Below are positions 5,595 to 6,024 of a DNA stretch of 6,024 nt, one piece after another (the stretch's first letter is position 1; each line of letters opens with the position of its first letter). The translations under genes and the position numbers were made by a program. The notes below the pieces were generated by a model that was given only the letters and a program-made list of their open reading frames with translations, was not told where the DNA came from and did not search any database. Source of the stretch: Planctomycetia bacterium (GTDB taxonomy: Bacteria; Planctomycetota; PLA2; JAEUHO01); NCBI GenBank assembly GCA_030618975.1, contig JAUXCH010000333.1, forward strand, positions 1 to 6,024. Direction: 5' to 3'.

Positions 5595-6024
5595 CTACTC
5601 CCGCTGGACGACCACGTCGTCGAACAGGATCGGATCCAGGCTGGGCTCCCCCTGGCCGCCGAGGCGCAGGGCGAGGTTCGCGGGCGTGAAGGGCACCAAC
5701 GTCTCGATGATGACCTCGCCGTCGACCGACCAGAACGCCGTGCCGTCCTTCTCGATCACGAATCCGTAGTCGTAGAAGTCGTAGCCGAAGTCGTCAGGGG
5801 CCCAGTCGTCCGTGCTTTCGACGGAGGTGCCGGAGGGCACGCCGGTGGGATGGATGACGTAGGAGTCCGAGATGGTCGTGCACGCCTCGTCGATCACGAT
5901 CGACATGCTGGCCACGACGGCGTCCGTGTCGGTATCCACGATCTGGATGGTGAGGTTGCTGCCGGGCGGGCCGGTGGGGCAGCCCTCGGGCCACGCCACG
6001 AAGAGGAAGAACTGGAGGAGCTTC
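5595..6024 (-). CDS. C-terminal part of a concanavalin-A-like/jelly-roll beta-sandwich protein (partial)
   Basis: The minus-strand frame is open from the right edge to a TAG at 5595-5597, giving 142 residues. The GTG at 5999 is not taken as a start, because the codons before it (KLLQFFLF) continue sensibly and are pyrimidine-rich with no ribosome-binding site; the gene very likely begins beyond the window. The sequence is rich in alternating hydrophobic strands and Asp/Gly/Thr turns. It ends with YGFVIEKDGTAFWSVDGEVI, then LALRLGG and a final FDDVVVQRE. That order (a strand with a D-G-T turn, then VDG, then a terminal xDDVxV strand) is typical of LamG, GH16 or DUF1080-like lectin/glucanase folds in secreted proteins. 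The specific family, ligand and any signal peptide cannot be seen. It is co-directional with the small gene at 5284-5584, with only about 10 bases between them. Confidence 0.65.
   Translation of the reverse strand, partial: KLLQFFLFVAWPEGCPTGPPGSNLTIQIVDTDTDAVVASMSIVIDEACTTISDSYVIHPTGVPSGTSVESTDDWAPDDFGYDFYDYGFVIEKDGTAFWSVDGEVIIETLVPFTPANLALRLGGQGEPSLDPILFDDVVVQRE

Noticed and set aside
5417..5689. A 90-codon plus-strand frame in the right part
   Set aside because: It overlaps two minus-strand coding segments with better codon bias and has a Pro/Arg/Gly-rich product typical of a shadow frame.
1..6024. CRISPR arrays, tRNA or rRNA genes, transposases, toxin-antitoxin pairs or defence genes
   Set aside because: I looked on both strands and saw no repeat arrays, RNA gene signatures or matching protein motifs. 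The window is mainly a metabolic operon.

Overview
The window is bacterial chromosomal DNA, very GC-rich by eye, with strong G/C bias at third codon positions. It is dominated by one complete rightward operon for respiratory acyl-CoA oxidation. In order, this encodes a membrane-bound Fe-S EtfAB:quinone oxidoreductase (EMO/EtfD type, 183-2252), EtfB (2290-3078), EtfA (3081-4085) and an acyl-CoA dehydrogenase (4096-5244). The gene spacings (37, 2 and 10 nt) and the overlaps of stop codons with ribosome-binding sites imply one transcript with translational coupling.

The inferred electron path is: acyl-CoA, then the FAD of the dehydrogenase, then the FAD of EtfAB, then the Fe-S clusters and probable heme b of the membrane oxidoreductase, then (mena)quinone. 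No FixC/FixX or ETF-QO flavoprotein is present, and the membrane Fe-S protein takes that role. The organism cannot be named from this. The gene set suits a high-GC respiring bacterium; EMO-type modules are known from Desulfobacterota, Actinomycetota, Firmicutes and related groups. The extracellular-type beta-sandwich gene on the right would suit a Gram-negative such as Myxococcota, Desulfobacterota or an FCB-type lineage. That placement is a guess.

Layout: 1-182 is leader or the end of an upstream gene. One frame runs open from the window edge to a stop that overlaps the operon's first ATG as ATGA, and there is a GC hairpin at 22-43. The operon occupies 183-5244. A perfect 11-bp GC-only hairpin (5252-5276) separates it from two leftward genes. 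The first of these (about 5284-5584) is a small cysteine-containing gene that is broken by a +1 frameshift, most simply one extra base in a G5 run at 5421-5425, and has no ordinary start codon. The second (5595 to the right edge) is the C-terminal part of a beta-rich, concanavalin-A-like protein.

No RNA genes, mobile elements, CRISPR arrays or defence genes were seen. The most interesting observation is that in the membrane oxidoreductase the first CCG (cysteine-rich) module has lost its usual cluster-binding cysteines (Asp/Ala/Ser in their place), while the second CCG module and both ferredoxin-type clusters are intact.
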